Source: Dyella caseinilytica
GTDB lineage: Bacteria > Pseudomonadota > Gammaproteobacteria > Xanthomonadales > Rhodanobacteraceae
Assembly: GCF_016865235.1 (NCBI RefSeq)
Contig: NZ_CP064030.1
Coordinates: 4,748,205-4,812,204, forward strand
DNA length: 64,000 bases
Reading direction: 5' to 3'
Position numbers and translations under genes: made by a program. How positions within the stretch are numbered: the stretch's first letter is position 1; each line of letters starts with the position of its first letter. This document shows positions 53,797-61,114 of the stretch, piece by piece. The notes under the pieces are model-generated. The model was not told the origin of the DNA, did not search any database, and saw only the letters and a list, made by a program, of their open reading frames with translations.

Positions 53797-56256
53797 TCAG
53801 GCCGCGTCGATAACAATGGTTTCGCTGGCTGGCGCGCCGAACGAAGGCGGCCGGTCCGCGAAGGCTGCGCCGAACTGCATGTTTGGGGTATCCGACATAT
53901 GGAACTCCAGTGTGCCGCCTGCCACCAGTTCGGCATGGCTGATCCAGCTGCGCGTCCACGGCTGACCGTTCCACGTCACGGACTGGATATACGGGCGGTC
54001 CGCGCCGTTGTTGATGGTGCGGATTTCCAGCTTGCGGCCGCCTGCCAGATCGATCTCCGCCTTGTCCAGCAAGGGGCTGCCGAAGACGTAGTTGGTGCTC
54101 ACCGGATCGACCGAATACAAGCCCAGCGCGCTCATGATGTACCACGCGCTCATCTGGCCGCAGTCTTCGTTGCCAGCCAGGCCATCGGGTTCCGGCGGAT
54201 ACATGGTTACCGTCAGCATGCGCACGCGCGCCTGCGTCTTGTAGTGCGCGCCCGTGTACGCATAGAGATACGCCATGTGATGACCGGGTTCGTTGCCGTG
54301 CGAATATTGACCCACCATGCCGGCGATATCCGGTGGCGCATCCGGCGGCAGCTTGGAGCTGGTGGTGAACAGCTCATCGAGCTTGCGCTCGAATATGTGC
54401 GGGCCGCCGAATAAACCCATATAGGCGTACAGGTCGTGCTGGTTGAGGAAGGTGGCTTCCCAGGAATTGGATTCGGTGAAGTCGCGCCACTGTTTCGAAT
54501 GGCCCATGCCGCGCGGATCGAACGGCTCCAGCCATTCGCCATCCACGCCGCGCGGGCGCACGAAGTTCATTTTGGTGTCGAACACGTTGCGATAGTTGCG
54601 CGAGCGCTTGCGCAGCGTTTCGGCCAACTGCTTTTCGCCCGCGGCATCGGCCAGATGTGCGACTGCCCAATCGTCATAGGCGTATTCCAGCGTTTTGCTG
54701 ACCGCTTCCCAATCCTTGTCGCTGGGGATGTAGCCGAGCTTGCGGTAGTAGGGCAGGCCGCGATAGTCGTCGTCCATCGCGCGCTTGCGATAGATCGGCC
54801 ACGCCTTGTCGTAATCGATGCCGGTAAAACCCTTGGCCTGCGCTTCGGCAATCAGCACCACGGAGTGGTAGCCGATCATGCAGCCGGTTTCCACGCCTTG
54901 CAGCGGCCATACCGGCGGGCCTTCGGGACTTTCCTCGGCCATGCGCACCAGGCAGTTGACGAAATCCGGCACGCGCTCGGATTGATACAGCGTCAGCAGC
55001 GGCGCTTGCGCACGATAGATATCCCACAGCGAATAGGTGCTGTAGTTGTTCTGGCCTTGCGATAGCTGGTGGATCTTCAGATCCATGCCGCGATAGCGGC
55101 CATCCACGTCACTGAACAACGTCGGCGCCAGCATCGTGTGGTACAGCGAGGTATAGAACACACGCATGTCGCGCTTGGAGGACGTTTCGACGCGGATGCG
55201 GCTGAGTTCGTGCTCCCAGGTTTCAGCTGCCGCTTGCCGCAGCTGGTCGAATTCCCAAGCGGGCATTTCCGTTTCCAGATTGCGCAGGGCGCCGTCGATG
55301 TCCACGGCGGAAATGCCGACCTTCACCAACACCGGCTCGCGTGCGACATCGTCGATATGCAACGCCGCCTTCAGATGCGTGCCCTTCAGTTCGCTGGTGC
55401 CACTGGGTGCTTCGACATCTTCCGAATACAGCGTGGCTTGCGAGAACGGACGCGACACCTTCATCGCGAAATAGATATGCCGACCATCCGCCCATTGATG
55501 CACGTGGCGGCTGCCCACCAAGGTGTCATTGCCGATCACGCGCAGTTGCGCATCGGTGACTTTGCAGGGCGTTTTATAGTCATCATGGAAACCATGCGCC
55601 AGATCCACCAGCAGGTGGCCATCGCCCTTGCCGTGGAAGGTGTAGCGATGCATGCCGGCGCGCATGCTGGTGGTCAATTCGGCGAGAATGTCGTGATCGG
55701 TCAGGTGCACCGTGTAGTAGCCGGGCCGCGCGTGTTCTGACGCGCGATCGAAGCGCGAACGGTAGCCCTTGCCAGGATGCGCCTGGTTGTTCGCCGTAAG
55801 CTGCGGCCCAGGACCCGGCGCACCATCGAACTGCGAGTGATAATTCGCTTGCGGCAAGCCACGGTCGCCCGGCTGCAGCAATATTGGACCTTGCGCCGGC
55901 ATCACCAGTACGTCGAGCATGTCGGCTGCACCGGTGCCACTCAGATGCGTGTGCGAGAAACCCATGATCGAACCATCAGCCTGGTGATAACCAGACGATG
56001 CATCCCAGCCCGCGTCATTCGTATCAGGACTCAGTTGCACCATGCCGAAAGGCATCGATGCACCGGGATACGTATGACCGTGACCGCCGGTGCCGATAAA
56101 CACATCGACGTATTGCGACACACCCGTCTTCGCCACGGCATCCGCGAGCGGCTTTTTCGTTCCCGCGCCATCGGCCAACCGTGCCAGCACGGGCAGCGGA
56201 CTTCCGAGTACAGCAACGGCACCAAGGCCTTGCAGGAACTGTCGACGTGACACCAT
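53797..56256 (-). CDS. GH92 alpha-mannosidase family glycoside hydrolase, Tat-exported
   Basis: An 819-aa protein. Tat signal MVSRRQFLQGLGAVAVLGSP is at residues 1-30. GH92 features are GVSQYVDVFIGTGGHGHTYP, GASMPFGMVQLSPDTN, GFSHTHLSGTGAAD, FYTSLYHTMLAPTLFSDVDG, YSTYSLWDIYRAQAPLLTLY and NEDCGQMSAWYIMSALGLYS. The family comprises exo-acting, Ca-dependent alpha-mannosidases (alpha-1,2 and others) that trim N-glycan-like or yeast mannans. It is monocistronic; export suggests periplasmic glycan degradation. Confidence 0.95.
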   Translation of the reverse strand: MVSRRQFLQGLGAVAVLGSPLPVLARLADGAGTKKPLADAVAKTGVSQYVDVFIGTGGHGHTYPGASMPFGMVQLSPDTNDAGWDASSGYHQADGSIMGFSHTHLSGTGAADMLDVLVMPAQGPILLQPGDRGLPQANYHSQFDGAPGPGPQLTANNQAHPGKGYRSRFDRASEHARPGYYTVHLTDHDILAELTTSMRAGMHRYTFHGKGDGHLLVDLAHGFHDDYKTPCKVTDAQLRVIGNDTLVGSRHVHQWADGRHIYFAMKVSRPFSQATLYSEDVEAPSGTSELKGTHLKAALHIDDVAREPVLVKVGISAVDIDGALRNLETEMPAWEFDQLRQAAAETWEHELSRIRVETSSKRDMRVFYTSLYHTMLAPTLFSDVDGRYRGMDLKIHQLSQGQNNYSTYSLWDIYRAQAPLLTLYQSERVPDFVNCLVRMAEESPEGPPVWPLQGVETGCMIGYHSVVLIAEAQAKGFTGIDYDKAWPIYRKRAMDDDYRGLPYYRKLGYIPSDKDWEAVSKTLEYAYDDWAVAHLADAAGEKQLAETLRKRSRNYRNVFDTKMNFVRPRGVDGEWLEPFDPRGMGHSKQWRDFTESNSWEATFLNQHDLYAYMGLFGGPHIFERKLDELFTTSSKLPPDAPPDIAGMVGQYSHGNEPGHHMAYLYAYTGAHYKTQARVRMLTVTMYPPEPDGLAGNEDCGQMSAWYIMSALGLYSVDPVSTNYVFGSPLLDKAEIDLAGGRKLEIRTINNGADRPYIQSVTWNGQPWTRSWISHAELVAGGTLEFHMSDTPNMQFGAAFADRPPSFGAPASETIVIDAA

Positions 56257-57046
56257 ACGGGCTCTCCCAGGAGATAAAGGCTGTCGTTAGGCGAAAGCGT
56301 TAGCGACAAACCTTCGGGAGGCGCGATGGGATCCCGATCATCTGCAGAACGCGCTCAACCGCCGCGATGCATGGATCTTCGATCCACGCGTCTGTTCACA
56401 GACTGTAAACGAAAAATTTGTCTCGATCCAAATTTTTCTGCGTCAGGTATAACTTACTTATTTCATTAGATTTTATGCAAAAAATACTGCAATGCAGCAT
56501 CAATGAGCATTGCCGACGTCGACAAATCGTGTCGCCGTTCGATCTGTCGGTGTTGTCTAATCGTGTCGCTTTTTCGCTAACTTTGTCGCAGCCACTTAAC
56601 CCTGTCGCGAAGTGACGACTTTTCCGGTCTTGACAGGCACATGTGCCTGATATTTTGACGGGTGTTAACGCGTGGCTGACGCGGCGTCCAAGGTGTAGAA
56701 GGAATTTTCCGCCATTGTTACGCAAGGGGCTAATAGTGGGTCCGCTTGGTACGGACTTAGGTCGGCTATTTGATCGCCCAAGGCAAATTTCAGGCAGGCA
56801 TTTGACTACTCTCGCTCATATCTTGGAGACGTAAAGCTGCGGGCGGATCCGCAGCCACGCTGCCGACATGCTCCTGCGAACATCTTAAAAACTGAAAAGG
56901 CAGCGTCGTGTGACGAAGAAAAGTTATTAACCTTGTCGCAAAAACAATAAGAGCTCTTTTCGTAAAAAATAAAATCAATGATCTTATAAGCTTGTCAAGG
57001 CTAAGCAACGCTGACAGCTTAATGTAGTTATCGGCACTGTCTTACT
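56257..57046. other. 790-bp non-coding, AT-richer region at the edge of the RiPP cluster
   Basis: No gene supported; the one longer frame (56396-56725 minus) reads through the repeats. It contains the TGTCGC array (56513-56610), one further copy at 56934, and AT-rich sequence to 57046. It appears to be the boundary between core-like DNA to the left and a lower-GC cargo to the right. Confidence 0.7.
56513..56610 (+). mobile_element. Array of TGTCGC-type repeats, possible Tn7/Tni-like transposon end
   Basis: Copies of a TAAcNNTGTCGC-like motif have TGTCG cores at 56530, 56545, 56564, 56584 and 56603 (spacings 15, 19, 20, 19 bp), all in the same orientation, plus a further good copy at 56934 (TTAACCTTGTCGC). 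The start (TGCCGACGTCGACAAATCG) recalls the TG...TGACAAAT outer end followed by TGTCG repeats known from TniA/TnsB-bound ends. No transposase gene is in the window, so this may be a remnant or one end of a larger element. Confidence 0.5.
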
Positions 57047-58261
57047 TCAACGCATTGCTGAGATCGGTGCGATAGATGCGGCTCGTCTTGCGGGAACAGA
57101 AACCGCTACTTGACCGATTACCCACAACATGGCGGCCGCAAGCGGGAAGTAGTACCACGCGAGCCGGACAAGCTCGAAGTATTGAGAAAAGTAAAGATTC
57201 CATCCGTATGCCAAGCTCATTCCAAGCACTATGCCGGCACTGACTATCAGGAAATTCTCGAGCCGGAAGTAGGCAGCAATATCTGCACGTGTTGCCCCTA
57301 GCGCTCTCCTGATTCCAATTTGTACACGGCGCTGATGGACCCAGTAGCTGGTTAGCCCCACAATGCCAAAGCCCGTCACGATCAACATGACAAGACAGAC
57401 ACCTGTGAGTGTCCAGACCATGCTCCTCTGCGTATCGAAATAGGTATTCCGAATGCTGGAAAACGTTCGCCCTTGCACCAAGGCGTTTGGGTTCGCCCTG
57501 GCTAGCTCTTGTTCGGCCGTCTTGGTAACGAGCTCAACGGCCTTCGGATTGCTTCTCACTACATAATAAAAGATGTCTGGAATAGGCGCCGTGGGAAAGA
57601 AAACGGTTGCAAAGTTCTGAGTCTTTGCGCCGTCTCGGACAACCGGTGCGGCGACGTCAGCTACTACGCCAATAACTGTGTATGCATTGTCGCCAAGGTA
57701 AAGAACCTTTCCCAATACCTGCTGTTGCGGCCACGCACTTTCGGCATATGTTTTGCTGACGAGCGCGACATGTGCTGTGGGACTATGGTTTTCATTCACG
57801 GTCGCGTCATTGAAATCCGATTCATCGAAATCGCGCCCTGAAATGATCTGCGTTCCTAAAGCGGACATTCCGCCATGGGTTACAAGATAGAGCGACGCTT
57901 CGAGAGTACGGGGAGTTGCTTCCGGCGGTGTAGTGCTTAGGCCTGAGACCCATGAGTTGCCGGAAAACGGCACCGAATTGACCGCCGCGGCGTCTTGCAC
58001 ATGAGCAATACTGCGCAAAATTTCAACATTCTTTGGAAGCTCGCTATTGACCTGGCCAGGATCTGCACCTTTTATGGTGATGATAGACAGGGACGTTTCA
58101 TCGATGGAATTTGAGATATTGAGTTCGTACCTTCGCTGTCCGATCATCGATATGGCGTTACACAACACCGCACAGGTGAGCGCGATCTCGATGACGATCA
58201 AGGCACATGGAATTCTATGCCGCTTTAGGCTAGCAAGTACGGGCTGAATTTGGAAAAGCAT
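57047..58261 (-). CDS. MacB/FtsX-like ABC permease, second of pair
   Basis: A 404-aa protein. One N-terminal TM helix (residues ~18-42) precedes a periplasmic MacB-PCD domain (~45-285), then three C-terminal TM helices containing the FtsX loop GLTSYWVHQRRVQIGIRRALG, ATRADIAAYF. There is no ATPase domain and none nearby. It follows the first permease by 3 nt. In a RiPP context such pairs often mediate export or self-resistance; that is inference. Confidence 0.85.
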   Translation of the reverse strand: MLFQIQPVLASLKRHRIPCALIVIEIALTCAVLCNAISMIGQRRYELNISNSIDETSLSIITIKGADPGQVNSELPKNVEILRSIAHVQDAAAVNSVPFSGNSWVSGLSTTPPEATPRTLEASLYLVTHGGMSALGTQIISGRDFDESDFNDATVNENHSPTAHVALVSKTYAESAWPQQQVLGKVLYLGDNAYTVIGVVADVAAPVVRDGAKTQNFATVFFPTAPIPDIFYYVVRSNPKAVELVTKTAEQELARANPNALVQGRTFSSIRNTYFDTQRSMVWTLTGVCLVMLIVTGFGIVGLTSYWVHQRRVQIGIRRALGATRADIAAYFRLENFLIVSAGIVLGMSLAYGWNLYFSQYFELVRLAWYYFPLAAAMLWVIGQVAVSVPARRAASIAPISAMR

Positions 58262-58264
58262 TTC

Positions 58265-59566
58265 CTACGATGCCTTCAGATAAGGGGCGGGCGCCGCAAC
58301 GCAAGCTCGTAGAGCAGGCAGAATACTGGCCAGCAAGCCGGCTAACAGGGACACGCAAAACGTTGCTAAGAACATAGATAAGTCGAGCGTCGCCAGGGAA
58401 GCGTATTGAGCTGGCTCATGTCTGACGGCGTATAAGCCGGCTTCTGCAAAAAAAAGACCCAGCATGCCGCCGGCCAAGCCGACAATGGCCCCTTCCGCCA
58501 CGATTTGGGTAAACAGTTCGCCGCGGCTCGCCCCCAACGCGCGCCGCACGGCGTATTCGCTCATTCGTCGAAGATTTTTTGCAAGAAGCAAGCCTATGGC
58601 ATTGACAACACAGATCACCAAGAAACCGATTGCAATCCATACCTGTACGCGCACATCGTCGGGAATGACCCGGTTCTCTTTCATCCAATCATGCAGGCTA
58701 CTGACGCCAAACGTATTCCTGACAAAGCGTCCCGATGCGATCTGCTCATGAACATAGTTAGAGAGGTAGATCTTGTAGGACTCAACCGCCCGCTCGTTAT
58801 CCAATTGAGTCCATACCCCCAGAAACATGCATGGCGCCGCGCGAAGCTGACTTATATCCGCGTTGCCATAGCAGCTGACATTTTCAGGTGTCATCTTGGT
58901 GTCCAAGCTGACGGAAAGAGGCATAAATATTCCGTCACCGCCGCCGTAGTTACGCCGACTAAGACTGACAGCATAGAACCGCGGTTGTGGCGACCAATCT
59001 TCAAGAACACCAACGACTTGCAGATCGACGTTATTAACACGCAAAGTCTGTCCAACGCTGTCCCTACCCTGAAACAGACGGTCATTCATGTCTTTGGATA
59101 TCACGACAACTCGGCTCGAACCCGAGTCGTCTTTGACCGACCATCCAGCTCCATAAAGAAATCGAGCATCGAACAGGCTGAAGAAGCCCGACGTCGTAGT
59201 CACCGCTTCTGAAAATAGGGGACGCAAACCGACGAGGCTCGAAGTGATCTTGGCGGGAGTCAATGCAACGGCGGTCGAAGCTAACGCCTTGTTCGCGCCA
59301 ATGATGTTCGCGGCATCCACATACGTCATCATCGGAGCCGGCACGGTCTCGCCCTTGGCGTAGCCATTCGCCCCAGTCGGGTCAATTCTGACGTAGTAGA
59401 GTTGTCCCGATTTCTTCGGCACCGGGTCGCTCGATAGCACGTGCAACACGGTAAGCGCCGTGATACATGCGCCAATGCCAAGCGCGAGGGACATGATCGT
59501 TATCGTCGTCAGAAATACGTTGTTCCTGAGTACACGAAGTCCCAGGCTGATGTAATAGATAATCAT
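58265..59566 (-). CDS. MacB/FtsX-like ABC permease, first of pair
   Basis: A 433-aa protein with the same architecture as its neighbour: TM near residues 17-45 (NNVFLTTITIMSLALGIGAC), a periplasmic MacB-type domain (~50-315), and C-terminal TMs with NLRRMSEYAVRRALGASRGE. The start MIIYYISLGLRVLRNN at 59566 matches homologous N-termini; an in-frame ATG 21 nt upstream is also possible. The cognate ATPase is not in the window. Confidence 0.85.
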   Translation of the reverse strand: MIIYYISLGLRVLRNNVFLTTITIMSLALGIGACITALTVLHVLSSDPVPKKSGQLYYVRIDPTGANGYAKGETVPAPMMTYVDAANIIGANKALASTAVALTPAKITSSLVGLRPLFSEAVTTTSGFFSLFDARFLYGAGWSVKDDSGSSRVVVISKDMNDRLFQGRDSVGQTLRVNNVDLQVVGVLEDWSPQPRFYAVSLSRRNYGGGDGIFMPLSVSLDTKMTPENVSCYGNADISQLRAAPCMFLGVWTQLDNERAVESYKIYLSNYVHEQIASGRFVRNTFGVSSLHDWMKENRVIPDDVRVQVWIAIGFLVICVVNAIGLLLAKNLRRMSEYAVRRALGASRGELFTQIVAEGAIVGLAGGMLGLFFAEAGLYAVRHEPAQYASLATLDLSMFLATFCVSLLAGLLASILPALRACVAAPAPYLKAS

Positions 59567-59669
59567 GTTCTGGAAAATCGGCTCCATCCATCATTGCAAG
59601 TTTCAGCGACATACTTGGATTTCGTCTCACTATCTCAGCATGTCGATCGTGCTTGATACTAAGGAAAAA

Positions 59670-59996
59670 TCAAAAGTGAAACGTATACGCCTTTTGTCCA
59701 ATATTTAGCGTCAGCACCGAATCTGAGTACGTTGCATCAACTCTTTTTCCACTAGCGTCCGATGCCACCACCTTGCCGTTAAGGGTGACGGTATGACCCA
59801 TCTTTTCCACCTGGTGTCCGCCAATATTTATGACGCCATCCCCAACGATATATGCACGCCAGCTATTGTCATTTACGGCCGTAACTGAGACAGCATTGCC
59901 CTGTCCTTCGGAGTAGGCCTGTGAATAATGGCAGCCACTGATTAGGGAAATAGCACCCGCAACAATCAGGCAACTCTTGACCATTTCTTTTCTCAT
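59670..59996 (-). CDS. Small lipoprotein in the RiPP cluster
   Basis: A 108-aa protein with a lipoprotein signal (KSCLIVAGAISLISGC; lipobox LISGC, Cys at ~22). The mature part is beta-rich (AVSVTAVNDNSWRAYIVGDG, HTVTLNGKVVASDA, LTLNIGQKAYTFHF). GGAG lies 7 nt before ATG. No family recognised. It sits between precursor and permeases, making it a candidate immunity lipoprotein. Confidence 0.75.
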   Translation of the reverse strand: MRKEMVKSCLIVAGAISLISGCHYSQAYSEGQGNAVSVTAVNDNSWRAYIVGDGVINIGGHQVEKMGHTVTLNGKVVASDASGKRVDATYSDSVLTLNIGQKAYTFHF

Positions 59997-60016
59997 TTTC
60001 GACTCCGCTGTAAAAA

Positions 60017-60040
60017 AGGAGGGGTGATATCACCCCTCCT
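60017..60040 (-). terminator. Intrinsic terminator directly after the precursor peptide gene
   Basis: Minus strand: a 10-bp perfect stem (AGGAGGGGTG / CACCCCTCCT, loop ATAT) runs into TTTTTT, 7 nt past the precursor stop. It should end most transcripts there and reduce expression of the downstream lipoprotein and permease genes. Confidence 0.92.
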
Positions 60041-60046
60041 CAAGAC

Positions 60047-60229
60047 TTATGCGCCTAGGGCGAAACCCAGTGTGAAAGCGAGAGAGAACCCGGGCTGCTG
60101 ATTCTTCTTGCCGGTGCTGCCACCAGCGATCGCCATGGCGCGGTCGACGATGCGCGACGTCGCGATAACGTCGTCCGACTTGGCTGTAGCGGAACCCTGA
60201 ACGATTTCCAATGCATTGCTGCTCTTCAC
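60047..60229 (-). CDS. RiPP precursor peptide with Gly-Gly leader and three FxL(A/G) core repeats
   Basis: A 60-aa peptide from GTG 60229, fixed by AGGAG 7 nt upstream; longer frames lack a site. The leader (1-37) is charged and helical (SSNALEIVQGSATAKSDDVI, SRIVDRAMAIAGG), ending in the double-glycine motif cut by C39 peptidases. The predicted core (38-60) starts STGKKNQQP and ends GFSLAFTLGFALGA, i.e. F48-S-L-A, F52-T-L-G, F56-A-L-G. There is no Cys or Trp, so no lanthipeptide or sactipeptide bridges. It sits between the oxygenase gene and a strong terminator. Being next to a SPASM maturase, the Phe-x-Leu units are the likely modification sites. Confidence 0.85.
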   Translation of the reverse strand: MKSSNALEIVQGSATAKSDDVIATSRIVDRAMAIAGGSTGKKNQQPGFSLAFTLGFALGA

Positions 60230-60294
60230 GTTACTGCTCCTTGAAAATGGCATGCACCATGCACGCCAAAACTGTTCGAAACGAAAGTCGGAGA

Positions 60295-61110
60295 TCAGCT
60301 GTAAAGCCGACCGCGTAACTGGTAAGAGATGCACCGCCTTGTACTTTCCATGGACGTGGTTGCATCATGGATAAGGCATTCGGTAGCGGCGATGTACGCC
60401 ATCCCAGGGTCCAGCGTGACTCGATAAATCTTCGTGTTGGGGGCGAAACGTAGAAAATTGTAATAGGCATCTGGCTCAAGACTGCCATCCCAATCGCCCA
60501 GTGGAGCCAACCCCTTACTGGCGAACAGGAACGCACGCCTCCCTGGTCCAAGATTGACGTTGAACCTTATCTTTGAAGCGAAGCGCGTTTCGCCTTCTCC
60601 ATCGCTCCAGCTGTCGACGTGCAAACCGGGTCGTCTCATGGTGCGCGTGTCGATCGTGGTCGTACGTTCGCCGGGCTCATTCACCACAAGTGCATGGCTA
60701 AAAAACGACTGTGGAACGATGTGAAAATGCGGGACTACATATCTGGCAAAGGTTTTAGCCAGATGCAGATAGTCGTCCGCATCTGAAGTGACTTTGTTCA
60801 GCTGTTCAATCTCCTCGCGGATCGGCGAAGGGACCGCGAATATCCCGACACTTGTATAGGGCGAATTCACCACTTCGTTCAGATCACCTGAAAAGTCCTC
60901 CGTTGCACAGACCTTCCAGTCTTCCAGCGGAACCGGTACGTGCGGAATATAGTTGTTCGCTGATGCATATTCCCCGCTGCAAAATTCAACACCGCTCGAA
61001 ATCTCAATTGTCGGTGCTGTCAGTCCCTTTGAGTGGGTCAAAACGACGGGTTTGACCGACGCCGAAAACAGACGCGCGCAATCCATAGATCTTTCGACTC
61101 CTTGATTCAT
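60295..61110 (-). CDS. Fe(II)/2-oxoglutarate-type oxygenase of the RiPP cluster
   Basis: A 271-aa protein. The facial triad is readable as H164-x-D166 (RRPGLHVDSWSD) and H248 (CLIHDAT), with a C-terminal Arg cluster (RRCISYQLRGR) that could bind 2-oxoglutarate. The jelly-roll strands between are KIRFNVNLGPGRRAFLFAS and KIYRVTLDPGMAYIAATE. It likely hydroxylates the precursor or an intermediate. The start ATG 61110 lies 4 nt after the transporter stop; ATG 61086 is an alternative. The family is assigned by motif only. Confidence 0.75.
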   Translation of the reverse strand: MNQGVERSMDCARLFSASVKPVVLTHSKGLTAPTIEISSGVEFCSGEYASANNYIPHVPVPLEDWKVCATEDFSGDLNEVVNSPYTSVGIFAVPSPIREEIEQLNKVTSDADDYLHLAKTFARYVVPHFHIVPQSFFSHALVVNEPGERTTTIDTRTMRRPGLHVDSWSDGEGETRFASKIRFNVNLGPGRRAFLFASKGLAPLGDWDGSLEPDAYYNFLRFAPNTKIYRVTLDPGMAYIAATECLIHDATTSMESTRRCISYQLRGRLYS

Positions 61111-61114
61111 GCAT

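Noticed and set aside
56513..56610. CRISPR array
   Set aside because: Repeat cores are only about 6-13 nt and spacing is 15-20 bp, far shorter than CRISPR repeat-spacer units; no cas genes.
56396..56725. 109-codon minus-strand frame across the TGTCGC array
   Set aside because: It reads through repeats and has low-complexity Cys/Arg/Ser composition; the DNA repeat explains it better.
60231..60551. Alternative minus-strand 106-codon frame next to the precursor
   Set aside because: It overlaps the oxygenase gene in another frame and lacks a ribosome-binding site; the GTG-started 60-aa peptide is better supported.
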